24,682 nucleotides of DNA from an uncultured Oscillospiraceae bacterium (GCA_934232845.1 CAKQGD010000025.1:1-24682), one strand, 5' to 3'. Counted from the stretch's first letter, positions 6,794 through 14,381 are shown. The notes: generated by a model not told the origin, from the letters alone. Made by a program: numbers and translations.

Positions 6794-7360
6794 TTATGCG
6801 TCAGATACGGAGGGGAAAAGCTGCTCTAACAGATCGGCGAGCAGGCGGTCCGCACGGTTGTTTTCCGAAAGAGCCGATTGAAGGACGGCCGCCTCTAAAA
6901 GGAACATCAGCTCTCCCGCCTTCTGCGCGGGATCCCCCGTAAAGGTGCGGCTGCGCCGCAGACGAGCGGTGAGTGCATCCTCCAGCTCGTGATGCTTGGA
7001 AAGAATCAGCTCCCGAATGGCGGGCATCGACAGTGCCAGCGAGTAAAGCATCAGAAGAAAACGGCTCTGGGCTTCATCGTGAAGAAGCTCGTGAAGCTTA
7101 TCTCGTCTGCGCTCTATATTACGGGTGTGCAGCAGATCGTCGAGAGAGTTCTGAACGGAGAGAAGCGCGATATCCGCCGTGGTGAGAAGGATTTCATCCT
7201 TGCTGGTAAAATAATGGTGAATCAGCCCGGCGGCCATACCGCCCTTCTGAGCGATATCTTTGACGGAGGTGGCCTCGTAGGAGCCTTTTTCCATCATACA
7301 GATCTGCAGCGCGCGGCAGATCTCGATGCGGCGCTGCTCGGTAAGGGAGGGTCTGCCCAT
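6794..7360 (-). CDS. TetR family transcriptional regulator
   Basis: The 188-residue protein starts MGRPSLTEQRR and has the N-terminal TetR HTH: YEATSVKDIAQKGGMAAGLIHHYFTSKDEIL at about 28-58, with the HHYFTSKDE end being the usual family signature. The remaining 130 residues are the helical ligand-binding and dimer domain, which does not reveal the ligand. The ATG at 7360 is preceded by GGAG 11 bases upstream. The gene diverges from the SGNH hydrolase gene, the usual layout for a TetR repressor and its target. Candidate operators with TTGATTG or GGTTGGCCAACC cores occur in the shared intergenic region, at 8289-8308 and at 8640-8659. It could also control the convergent SDR operon, but no matching site is seen there. 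Confidence 0.9.
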   Translation of the reverse strand: MGRPSLTEQRRIEICRALQICMMEKGSYEATSVKDIAQKGGMAAGLIHHYFTSKDEILLTTADIALLSVQNSLDDLLHTRNIERRRDKLHELLHDEAQSRFLLMLYSLALSMPAIRELILSKHHELEDALTARLRRSRTFTGDPAQKAGELMFLLEAAVLQSALSENNRADRLLADLLEQLFPSVSDA

Positions 7361-7408
7361 GGTGTGTACATCTCCTAAGGGAATTGTTCATGCTTTGCGG
7401 GAGATTGA

Positions 7409-7437
7409 TTGACAAGGACGAAAAAATATGTTTACAT
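7409..7437 (+). promoter_or_regulatory. Candidate promoter for the first SGNH hydrolase
   Basis: A perfect TTGACA (7409-7414) lies 17 bases from TTACAT (7432-7437), a poor -10. The -35 overlaps TTGATTGAC, which resembles half of the palindrome at 8289-8308, so a repressor could block it. Confidence 0.4.
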
Positions 7438-7447
7438 AAAATGAGAA

Positions 7448-7471
7448 TATTGTTTGTGCAGCCAACCAACA
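7448..7471. promoter_or_regulatory. Candidate TetR operator in the tetR-SGNH intergenic region
   Basis: TATTGTTTG (7448-7456) and CAACCAACA (7463-7471) are inverted repeats matching at 7 of 9 positions around a 6-base centre. The right half shares GCCAACCA with the perfect palindrome at the promoter of the double SGNH gene. Function is inferred from position and similarity. Confidence 0.35.
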
Positions 7472-7521
7472 GACGGCCCGCAAAGATGTTCTTATTTATC
7501 ATAACACAGGAGTGAAGAAAA

Positions 7522-8277
7522 ATGAAGCCCCTTTTCCTGCTTCTTTTTTTGGCGGCGTGTATCGGCCTGTGCGTCTGGCTGAGGCTGAGCGGCGCGTTCC
7601 GTCCGGGAAATGCGGCACGCTACAACCTGCAGAATGTTTCAGAGAGTCATCCGGACAGTCCTCTTCGGGGAAAGATTATTTTCTGCCTCGGTTCGTCCGT
7701 TACAAAAGGGCTGGCGTCCGGCGGCATTTCATTTGTAGATTATCTTGCGAAAATAGACGGATGCATCATGATAAAAGAGGCTGTATCCGCGACAACTCTT
7801 GCCGACCGGGGCGGACGCTCTTATTTGAAGCGCTTGAAGCGCCATCCCGCGGTCAATCAAAAAATCGACTGCTTTTTGTGTCAGCTTTCTACCAACGACG
7901 CCACTTTTCAGAGCGAACTGGGGCAGATCAGCAATTCCTTTGATCCGGCCGATTTTGATGTAAGAACGGCCGTAGGGGGAATGGAGGCGGTGATAGCTTT
8001 TGCAAAAAAGACATGGGACTGCCCGATTGTATTCTATACGACGGCACGTTATGATAATCCCCGTTATCATAAGCTGGTCAACCAGCTTGTGGAGCTGACG
8101 GAAAAATGGGACATTGAAATGATTGACCTGTGGCACAGCAGCCGGGTCAACAGCCTTACGCCGGAGCAGACGGCTCTTTATCGCAACGACGGTGTTCATC
8201 CGACGAAAGCAGGGTATCTGGAATGGTGGACTCCTGTATTTGAACGACAGTTAAGCCGAATTCTTGGAGAAAAATAG
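7522..8277 (+). CDS. Membrane-anchored SGNH/GDSL hydrolase
   Basis: This 251-residue protein has an N-terminal hydrophobic segment (about 3-21), probably an uncleaved anchor, so the enzyme should face the outside of the cell. SGNH blocks are clear: CLGSSVTKG with the nucleophile S59, the glycine-containing block II region near EAVSATTLADRGG, QLSTNDA with N125, and DGVHPTKAGY with D223-x2-H226. SGNH enzymes are esterases, lipases or acetylhydrolases of lipids, sugars and peptidoglycan or their decorations; the substrate here is unknown. The ATG has AGGAG 9 bases upstream. It is a close paralogue of the first domain of the following 598-residue protein (LGSSVTKG, KEAVS-TTL, CQLSTNDAT shared) but uses a more mixed codon set. 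It diverges from tetR and ends in an AT-rich stem-loop. Confidence 0.9.
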   Translation: MKPLFLLLFLAACIGLCVWLRLSGAFRPGNAARYNLQNVSESHPDSPLRGKIIFCLGSSVTKGLASGGISFVDYLAKIDGCIMIKEAVSATTLADRGGRSYLKRLKRHPAVNQKIDCFLCQLSTNDATFQSELGQISNSFDPADFDVRTAVGGMEAVIAFAKKTWDCPIVFYTTARYDNPRYHKLVNQLVELTEKWDIEMIDLWHSSRVNSLTPEQTALYRNDGVHPTKAGYLEWWTPVFERQLSRILGEK

Positions 8278-8280
8278 AGT

Positions 8281-8322
8281 GCACAAAATTGATTGGTCGA
8301 TCAATCAATTTTTGCGCTTTTT
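8281..8322 (+). terminator. Stem-loop after SGNH gene: terminator and/or operator
   Basis: The 11 bases at 8285-8295 (AAAATTGATTG) pair with 8302-8312 around a 6-base loop, and outer GCAC/GCGC pairs with a bulge lead into TTTTT. It starts 3 bases after the stop codon, as a terminator would. Its core at 8289-8308 is also a near-perfect 20-base palindrome that matches the site at 8640-8659 in 14 of 20 positions, so it could instead, or also, bind the TetR protein. Confidence 0.55.
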
Positions 8323-8404
8323 GAAACACAGAATCAAAGAAAAGCACATGGAGAACATTCTGAAAAAATCGCATTAAAGCACTGCTTTTTAAGATTTCCG
8401 TTTC

Positions 8405-8450
8405 TTTTGCATCGGATGGTATGCAAAAAAAAGACGCTTTTTTTTTTTGA
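8405..8450. repeat. Inverted repeat and long A/T tracts in the intergenic region
   Basis: TTTTGCAT (8405-8412) and ATGCAAAA (8421-8428) form an 8-bp stem with an 8-base loop. It runs into a long A-tract, GACGC, and a run of about 11 T. The region between the two SGNH genes is strongly AT-rich; apart from this repeat, the stem-loop at its start and the promoter at its end I see no gene in 8278-8763. Possible roles are a second terminator or bent DNA upstream of the promoter. Confidence 0.4.
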
Positions 8451-8602
8451 AAGCCGCCGAGCAGAGAACCATTCATTGCAGTCAATCCGCTTTATTTTCT
8501 CGTTTGTATGGCATCAATTAAAAAAGTATTCGAATTTTTATACTAAATGCACATATTTTTCTCGTTGATTTATAGCATTGTGTAAAATATCGAAAAAATT
8601 AG

Positions 8603-8631
8603 TTGACAGAGGTCAAAAAAGAGAGTATATT
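8603..8631 (+). promoter_or_regulatory. Near-consensus promoter for the double SGNH gene
   Basis: A perfect TTGACA (8603-8608) is followed after exactly 17 bases by TATATT (8626-8631). The upstream 80 bases are very AT-rich, like an UP element. The predicted start near 8638 gives a leader of about 126 bases. Confidence 0.85.
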
Positions 8632-8639
8632 GCAGTAAA

Positions 8640-8659
8640 TTGGTTGGCCAACCAGTAAA
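8640..8659. promoter_or_regulatory. Palindromic operator at the start site of the double SGNH gene
   Basis: TGGTTGGCCAACCA (8641-8654) is a perfect 14-base palindrome lying 9 bases after the -10, where a repressor would block transcription. It is flanked on both sides by AGTAAAT direct repeats. The adjacent tetR gene is the obvious candidate for the binding protein; this is inference. Confidence 0.6.
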
Positions 8660-8763
8660 TTTATGAAGGCTATGCAAAGTTTGGCGGATGCCCGCCGAAA
8701 AAAAGAAATGCCTCCCGCAAGAGGGGCGACTGCCGCTGCGGCGGCAAAATAAAGGAGGAAAAT
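8660..8763 (+). other. Structured 5' leader of the double SGNH gene
   Basis: The untranslated leader holds a CCTC/GAGG stem-loop around 8711-8724 and a perfect 6-bp GC-rich stem TGCCGC/GCGGCA at 8731-8746, followed by a strong ribosome binding site AAAGGAGG at 8751-8758, 5 bases before the ATG. The hairpin next to the binding site could protect or tune the message. No known riboswitch motif was recognised. Confidence 0.45.
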
Positions 8764-10560
8764 ATGCTTAGTTTCTGGCGTGCAATTTTCTACTCTCCGG
8801 TGCTTGACCCGATTTTTAAAGCGGTCGCTTCCGCACTGAACGTTTCCAAGCAGGTCTGCAAAGAGTACTGCACCAGCGGTGTCATGATGTACGGCCTGCA
8901 GATCGCGGTGATTGTACTTCTGGTGCTTGCTGCGATTTTCGTGGTTCGTCTGCTGGGTCTGCTCAATTTGGGCAATACTTCCAAGTATAATCCCGACAAG
9001 ATGAGCAAGAACAGCGGCAGCCCCCTCAAGGGCAAGAGCCTTATTTTCCTTGGTTCTTCCGTGACCAAGGGCTTTGCGGCTTACGGAAAGTCCTTTGTGG
9101 ACATGATCGCAGTCCGCACAGGCGCTTCCTGCGTGAAGGAAGCCGTCTCCGGCACGACCCTTGTGGACAACGGCCCCAAGTCTTATGTCAGCCGTCTTAA
9201 GAACATCGATGCAAAGACCCCCTGCGATGTGTTTGTCTGCCAGCTTTCTACCAACGATGCGACCAAGAAGCTGCCGCTCGGCAAGGTCTCCGAGGGCGCC
9301 GAGCTTGCGGGTTTTGATACCAAGACCGTCTGCGGCGCCATTGAGTACATTATCGCCTACGCGAAGAAGACTTGGAACTGCCCCGTGGTGTTCTACACCA
9401 ACCCGGAATATGCATCTCCCGAGTACAAGAACATGGTGGATGCGCTTCATAAGATCGCGAAGAAATGGTCCGTTCAGGTGATCGATCTCTGGAACGACAG
9501 AGAACTGAACTCTAAGGAAAACAAAAAGCATTCCAATATGAACGACCAGATTCATCCCACCAAGAAGGGTTATCAGGTCTGGACGCCCGTGATCGAGGCC
9601 GCGCTTGCCAGCGTTGCCCAGGGTAAGACGATTCCCGCCCGCGCGGCCGTTGAGCCCGCTGTGACCGCCGAGGCGGTTGCAAAGCAGAAGAGCAGCCGTA
9701 TCGTGAAGAAGACCATTGTCAGAGTGCTGGTTGCGCTGCTTGCGATTCTTATCATCATCGGCGGCAGCACCGTGCAGCAGCTTGTCACCGTTACCGGTCT
9801 GAAGAACGAAGGCAACAGCGATAAGTACAACCCCGAAAACGTCGCGGCGAATCCCGCCAGCACGATCGAAGGCAAACACCTGCTCTGGCTTGGTTCCTCC
9901 GTGTTCCAGGGCTTCGGCTCCGGAAAGACCTCTCCCGCGCTTTATATCGACGCGCTTGACGGTACCACCTCCACCATCGAGGTACAGGGCGGAACGTTTA
10001 TCGCTACGATCGACGGCGAAGTCGGCGGCGGCGCCGGCGGCAGCATCAGTGCCGACAGCTCTTATATCAATCGTTTGAGAAAGCATGACAAAACCACCGA
10101 TCCTCAGGTTGACTTGGTTGTGGTGCAGCTTTCCACCAACGACGCCAAGGGCCAGTGTGTCATCGGCGAGCCCGGCGAAGGCTTTGCACTCTCTGATTTT
10201 GACGAAACCACCACGATGGGCTCTCTGCAGGCCATCATCCTCTACGCCAAGGAAACCTGGGGCGCCCGTGTTCTCGTGATCGGCGGTACGCAGTTTGAGG
10301 ATGAAATGACCTACTCCGGCGGACAGAACGCCACGATTTATCAGGAAATGATCGAGAAGTGCCATGAGCTCGACGAAAAATGGGGCGACGACTTCTCCTT
10401 CCTTGACCTGTGGCACAACGATGTAATGTATGAGAACGTCACGACCGGCGACGAGCTGTGGCGTGCCTACATGAGCGACGCGATCCATCCCACCAAGAAG
10501 GGTTATCTTGAGTGGTGGGGTCCTTACATCGAAGAAAAGCTCTTCGAAATGCTCGGCTGA
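8764..10560 (+). CDS. Double SGNH hydrolase with two membrane segments
   Basis: The 598-residue protein is two SGNH units in one chain. Unit 1 has a membrane segment at about 41-66, LGSSVTKG with nucleophile S99, QLSTNDA with N164, and DQIHPTKKGY with D261 and H264. A linker rich in Ala, Val and Glu leads to a second membrane segment at about 317-335. Unit 2 has LGSSVFQG with S379, QLSTNDA with N459, and DAIHPTKKGY with D572 and H575, plus a glycine-rich insertion at about 408-430. Both units keep the whole catalytic set, so both may be active. With two membrane crossings and soluble units after each, topology needs one of them to be re-entrant or unit 1 to face the cytoplasm, or the N-terminal 40 residues to be amphipathic. 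Codon use is strongly biased to AAG, GGC, ACC and CTT, like the ribosomal genes here, which suggests high expression. Substrate unknown. Confidence 0.9.
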   Translation: MLSFWRAIFYSPVLDPIFKAVASALNVSKQVCKEYCTSGVMMYGLQIAVIVLLVLAAIFVVRLLGLLNLGNTSKYNPDKMSKNSGSPLKGKSLIFLGSSVTKGFAAYGKSFVDMIAVRTGASCVKEAVSGTTLVDNGPKSYVSRLKNIDAKTPCDVFVCQLSTNDATKKLPLGKVSEGAELAGFDTKTVCGAIEYIIAYAKKTWNCPVVFYTNPEYASPEYKNMVDALHKIAKKWSVQVIDLWNDRELNSKENKKHSNMNDQIHPTKKGYQVWTPVIEAALASVAQGKTIPARAAVEPAVTAEAVAKQKSSRIVKKTIVRVLVALLAILIIIGGSTVQQLVTVTGLKNEGNSDKYNPENVAANPASTIEGKHLLWLGSSVFQGFGSGKTSPALYIDALDGTTSTIEVQGGTFIATIDGEVGGGAGGSISADSSYINRLRKHDKTTDPQVDLVVVQLSTNDAKGQCVIGEPGEGFALSDFDETTTMGSLQAIILYAKETWGARVLVIGGTQFEDEMTYSGGQNATIYQEMIEKCHELDEKWGDDFSFLDLWHNDVMYENVTTGDELWRAYMSDAIHPTKKGYLEWWGPYIEEKLFEMLG

Positions 10561-10639
10561 ACAAGCCGGTGAGTCCGCAGCCTGTCTGCTTTCAGACACC
10601 GCGCCGCTGGCTGAAAAAATTGTCAGTTTCCTTTCTTTG

Positions 10640-10670
10640 GCCGGGGTCCCGCCGGGGCCCCGGCTTTTTT
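10640..10670 (+). terminator. Strong GC-rich terminator between the double SGNH and FAAL genes
   Basis: GCCGGGGTCCC (10640-10650) pairs fully with GGGGCCCCGGC (10654-10664), one pair being a G-T wobble, and TTTTTT follows. It lies 79 bases after the SGNH stop and about 30 bases before the next start codon. The ligase gene must therefore be reached by read-through or have its own promoter; no good promoter is seen in the short gap. Confidence 0.9.
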
Positions 10671-10700
10671 CTGAAAATACACGAAAGGATGCCTTTTTCT

Positions 10701-13700
10701 ATGCAGGGACTTCTTGAAAAGCTCCGCAGTGACGCGGAAAATATGCCGGACCGGGTCGTTTACGATTTCCTTGACTGCTCTGTTGAGCCATTTTTACACG
10801 ACCGCGTCACGGTAGGAGAACTGTACGAACGTGCCTGCGATATAGCGGCGGAGCTTCGCCGCCGCGGCGCGAAGCCGGGCGACCGCGCGGTGATTTTTTC
10901 CATGCAGGACAAGGGAACCGTGTTTGCCGTGTACGGATGTATGCTGGCAGGGGTGATTTTCACGGTGCTTCCGCCGCCCATCGACGAGGGAAAAATCGCG
11001 CGGTTTATTTCCGTGCTCAAGTCCTGCCGGGCAAAGTTTTTGATTTCCAACGCCGAGCTGGAAGCCGGTTCTGACGGAAAAGCCAAGAGCGAGCTCGTCA
11101 AAAAAGCTTTTCTGCAGGCGGTGACGCTGCGGCGCGTGTATACCGACCGTATTCCCGCACGCAGGGAAAAAGGAGACTGCTTTCATACCTTTTCTCCGAA
11201 GGATATCGTCTATCTGCAGTATACCTCCGGCTCTACTTCCGAGCCGAAGGGCGTCATGGTGTCCTATGGAAATCTGACGGCCTGCTTTGAACTGTGCGAC
11301 GAGATCTTTCACTTTGTCGGAATGGAGGAAAACAATCTTGCCTCATGGGTGCCGTTTTATCACAATATCGGTCTTGTGGTGGCAATTTTCATTCCGCTGC
11401 TTCCCAAAAAAGGCACGTCGTATTTTATTCCGACGCTGCAGTTTTTGCAGCGGCCGGAGATTTGGCCGCGTGTTTTAGCGGATTGCAGGGTCAACGTGAC
11501 TGCCGCGCCGAATTCGGCCTACGATGCGATTGCGCGTTTGATTACGCCGCAGAAAGCCGCCGCCTACGATTTGTCGCATGTGACGCACCTGATCAACGGT
11601 TCGGAATTTGTCAACGCGCGTACGGTCGATCAGTTCTGCTCACGCTTTTCGCTGCCGCACAATGCTTTTGCGCCGGGCTACGGCTTGTCGGAATGTGTGT
11701 GCGTCGCGACCCTTGCGAGCCGTGATTATCGGGCGGTGACGGTTTCTCCCGAGGCGTACCGCGAGGGACGCTTTGTTCCTGTAAAAGGTCCCGGCAAGGA
11801 GATTGTCAGCGTCGGCCGTCCCGCGGGCGACATCCGCATCGCGGTTATCCGGGCCGACGGCACTCTCTGCGAGCCGGATGAGATCGGCGAGGTCTGCCTG
11901 CAGGGCAGCGGCGTTTGCTGCGGCTACTGGGAGAACCCGAAGGAAAGCGAGCGTTTTCATACCGTGATCGAGGGGCTCCCCGGTGAATACTACCGTACCG
12001 GAGATATGGGCGTGATGTACGACGGCTGTCTGTATTTGACCGGCCGCGCCAAAGAGATGCTGATTCTGAACGGAAAGAATATTTTCCCGGGCGACATCGC
12101 GCTGCTTTTGGCAGAACAGGGGATGGGCGCTTCGCTTGAGGCGGTCGGCGTGTTTTCTGTTTTGGGCAAGGAAGGAGAGCAGGCGGTGCTCTGCGCGGAA
12201 TGCGATGAAAAAGCGGGATTCTCCGTGCTCGCTTCTCAGATCAACCGCATTGTCGCAAAAGCGATGGGCTTCTCCTTCTCGGATATTGTCTTTGTCCGCC
12301 GCGGCACACTGCCGCGCACCGACAACCGCAAGATCAAAACGCTGGAGACGCGCAGCCGTTACGAAAAAGGAACGCTTCAAACGCTCTTTTGCACAAAAGG
12401 GACCCCACCTGCCGAAACAGAACTGCCAGAGCTGTCTGCCGTTTCGCCCGATGCGAGCGATGAGGAGCTGCGCACGTTGGTGAGAACAGCGTTTCAAAAG
12501 CTGCTTCCGACGGCGTCTTTCGGCGACGACGAGAGCTTTTTGGAGCTGGGAGGAGACTCCCTGCGTCTGATGGAGCTGGTGTGCGGCGTGGAACAGAGCA
12601 TCGGCCGCGAGACCGATCTTCGCGAGATTGCTGTGGATCCCACTGTGGCGGGCATTGCCGGATATCTGGGGCGATTTCTGCGCGGAGAAACGCAGGAGCA
12701 TTTCGTCGATCTTGCCGCGGAGTGTGTGCTTGACGAGACAATTCGCCCGGAAAAGGAATATCTCTGCGCACCCGAGGAATGTCACAAGGTGTTTTTAACC
12801 GGCGGAACGGGATTTTTGGGAGCGTATCTGATTCGTTCTCTGATGGGACGGCGTGAGAAGGGGATTCACGTCGTATGCCATGTGCGTGCCGCTTCGCCTG
12901 AGGAGGAAATGGCGCGCATCGTAAAAAATATGGAAAGCTACGGCATCTGGCAGGAAGAGTATCGGCCTTTTCTCGAAATTGTCACCGGGGATCTGACGCT
13001 GCCCCGCCTCGGCCTTTCCGAAGAGGATTGGCGGCGTTTGACGCAGGAATGCGATCTTGTCATTCATAACGGTGCGCTGCTCAACTTTGTCTATCCCTAC
13101 GAGAGAATGAAGCCTGCGAACGTCGGCGGCACGGCCGAGACGCTGCGATTTGCCTGTGAGGGACGTGCAAAGTACTACCACTACATTTCGTCGTACAGCG
13201 TTTACGATAATCCGAGCCATTTTGGAAAAGACGCCCCCGAGGACGACCCGCTCCTCTCGCCGGAGGGATATTTTCTCGGCTATTCGGAGACGAAATGGGT
13301 CGCGGAGCATCTTGTCGCCATTGCGCGAAAGCGCGGGCTGCGCACGGCGGTTTACCGTCCGGGCGATATTACCGGCACACTCGAAACGGGTGTGTGGAAG
13401 CTTGAAGATCTTGTGAGCCGCTCGCTTGTCGGCTGTATTCAGATGGGATGCACGCCGGACGTCGACGTCAAGCTGCATCTGACGCCGGTGGATTTTGTCG
13501 CGGATGCCGTCACGGCCATCGCATTTCAGTCGGCCTGTGTGGGGAAAGCCTTTAACCTGCTGAACCGCACGCTGATGAGCCAACAGGAAATTGCCCGTAC
13601 CATGCGGGAACTGGGCTATGAAGCCGAGCCGCTGCCTTATGATGTGTGGTGCGCACGGCTGGCCGCCTGCCCGACCGACAACGTGCTTCGTATTCTGTCG

Positions 13701-13898
13701 TGCCTGTTTACGGACAGAGGGACGGGGGCGGGCCTGATGGAACGGTATAGCTGCGACCAGCCGCTGTACCGCACCGATAACGCCGACGCACTGCTGAAGG
13801 GGAGCGGTGTGCTCTGCCCGCCGGTTGACCGTACTCTGCTCAGAAGCTATCTGCGGCATTTCGCCGCCTGCGGATATATTCCGGAGCCGAAGGCGTAA
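10701..13898 (+). CDS. Fatty acyl-AMP ligase - acyl carrier protein - thioester reductase
   Basis: This 1065-residue protein has three parts. Residues 1-550 are an adenylating domain of the fatty acyl-AMP ligase type: A3 core YTSGSTSEPKG at 174-184, SWVPFYHNIGL, GYGLSE at 326-331, YRTGD at 431-435, GRAKEMLILNGKNIFP at 448-463 and the A10 lysine K544 in PRTDNRKIK. Residues 585-662 are a carrier domain with LGGDSLRLMEL, where S620 takes phosphopantetheine. Residues 695-1065 are a thioester reductase: NAD(P)H loop TGGTGFLG at 700-707, YISSYSVY, and Y861-x3-K865 (YSETK). It should activate a carboxylic acid with ATP, load it on its own carrier, and release an aldehyde, or an alcohol after a second reduction. 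No condensation or ketosynthase domain is present, so it does not extend chains. I prefer the ATG at 10701, 11 bases after AAAGGA; ATG 10689 is too close. A separate phosphopantetheinyl transferase is needed. Confidence 0.92.
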   Translation: MQGLLEKLRSDAENMPDRVVYDFLDCSVEPFLHDRVTVGELYERACDIAAELRRRGAKPGDRAVIFSMQDKGTVFAVYGCMLAGVIFTVLPPPIDEGKIARFISVLKSCRAKFLISNAELEAGSDGKAKSELVKKAFLQAVTLRRVYTDRIPARREKGDCFHTFSPKDIVYLQYTSGSTSEPKGVMVSYGNLTACFELCDEIFHFVGMEENNLASWVPFYHNIGLVVAIFIPLLPKKGTSYFIPTLQFLQRPEIWPRVLADCRVNVTAAPNSAYDAIARLITPQKAAAYDLSHVTHLINGSEFVNARTVDQFCSRFSLPHNAFAPGYGLSECVCVATLASRDYRAVTVSPEAYREGRFVPVKGPGKEIVSVGRPAGDIRIAVIRADGTLCEPDEIGEVCLQGSGVCCGYWENPKESERFHTVIEGLPGEYYRTGDMGVMYDGCLYLTGRAKEMLILNGKNIFPGDIALLLAEQGMGASLEAVGVFSVLGKEGEQAVLCAECDEKAGFSVLASQINRIVAKAMGFSFSDIVFVRRGTLPRTDNRKIKTLETRSRYEKGTLQTLFCTKGTPPAETELPELSAVSPDASDEELRTLVRTAFQKLLPTASFGDDESFLELGGDSLRLMELVCGVEQSIGRETDLREIAVDPTVAGIAGYLGRFLRGETQEHFVDLAAECVLDETIRPEKEYLCAPEECHKVFLTGGTGFLGAYLIRSLMGRREKGIHVVCHVRAASPEEEMARIVKNMESYGIWQEEYRPFLEIVTGDLTLPRLGLSEEDWRRLTQECDLVIHNGALLNFVYPYERMKPANVGGTAETLRFACEGRAKYYHYISSYSVYDNPSHFGKDAPEDDPLLSPEGYFLGYSETKWVAEHLVAIARKRGLRTAVYRPGDITGTLETGVWKLEDLVSRSLVGCIQMGCTPDVDVKLHLTPVDFVADAVTAIAFQSACVGKAFNLLNRTLMSQQEIARTMRELGYEAEPLPYDVWCARLAACPTDNVLRILSCLFTDRGTGAGLMERYSCDQPLYRTDNADALLKGSGVLCPPVDRTLLRSYLRHFAACGYIPEPKA

Positions 13899-13953
13899 GG
13901 ATTTACCGCAGCAAAACAAAAAAGATTTTTCACAGCTGTATTTGGGGAAATTA

Positions 13954-13992
13954 GAAAAGCCGGTTTCGTTTTTCACAAACGAAGCCGGTTTC
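13954..13992 (+). terminator. Probable terminator after the FAAL gene
   Basis: TTCGTTT pairs with AAACGAA, followed outward by a T-G wobble, CCGG/CCGG and, past a two-base bulge, GAAA/TTTC. It ends in TTTCTGCTTT. It lies 55 bases after the stop codon. Confidence 0.6.
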
Positions 13993-14153
13993 TGCTTTGC
14001 CGCGAAAGGCGCTTCGCGGACGAGGCGTTTTGCTTGGACACCGAAACGAAAAAATACGGCTGTTTTTTTCTGATTGAATATGTTAAAATGATACAAAGAA
14101 CGGCGAATGGGCGCCGGCTCGTCATTTCAGATGCGGAGGCGGGAGTTTTTTCG

Positions 14154-14381
14154 ATGAAGCTGCATACAAAGAAGATGATCGCGCCCATTGTGGTGACGAT
14201 TATCACAGCGGGATACCTGCTGTTTTATTTGGCTGTGATTTTGTTCGGGCCGATGCCCTGCATCGGCAAAGTTTTGCTGGGAGCCGCTGCGCTCGCACTG
14301 TTGGGTGTAAGCGTGGGGATGCTCGTTCAGCGCATCAGAGAAATCAGGAGCGGTGAAGAAGATGATCTTAGTCAATACTGA
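14154..14381 (+). CDS. Small two-helix membrane protein
   Basis: I do not recognise a family for this 75-residue protein. It begins MKLHTKKM and has two hydrophobic stretches, about residues 9-31 (IAPIVVTIITAGYLLFYLAVILF) split by a short loop PMPCIG from about 38-56, followed by a charged tail (QRIREIRSGEEDD). The ATG at 14154 follows GGAGGCGGGAG, with about 8-14 bases between. Its last 20 bases overlap the start of the YbjQ-like gene, so the two are translationally linked. The pair probably acts together, perhaps at the membrane, but no function can be given. Confidence 0.7.
   Translation: MKLHTKKMIAPIVVTIITAGYLLFYLAVILFGPMPCIGKVLLGAAALALLGVSVGMLVQRIREIRSGEEDDLSQY

Noticed and set aside
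8405..8450. A CRISPR-like or mobile-element end from the inverted repeat and A/T tracts
   Set aside because: Only one copy, no spacer pattern, no target-site duplication and no transposase nearby.
8599..10599. A long open frame on the minus strand (666 codons) opposite the double SGNH gene
   Set aside because: It is a shadow of the biased codon use on the plus strand: low-complexity Gly/His/Asp composition, no domain, and the plus frame has three catalytic blocks and a promoter.
10512..10700. An N-terminal extension of the FAAL gene upstream of 10701
   Set aside because: The frame is open but runs through a strong terminator hairpin and overlaps the end of the SGNH gene; no binding site supports it.
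12795..14096. A minus-strand open frame opposite the reductase domain
   Set aside because: It runs antisense to the TGGTGFLG and YSETK motifs and has no recognisable sequence.
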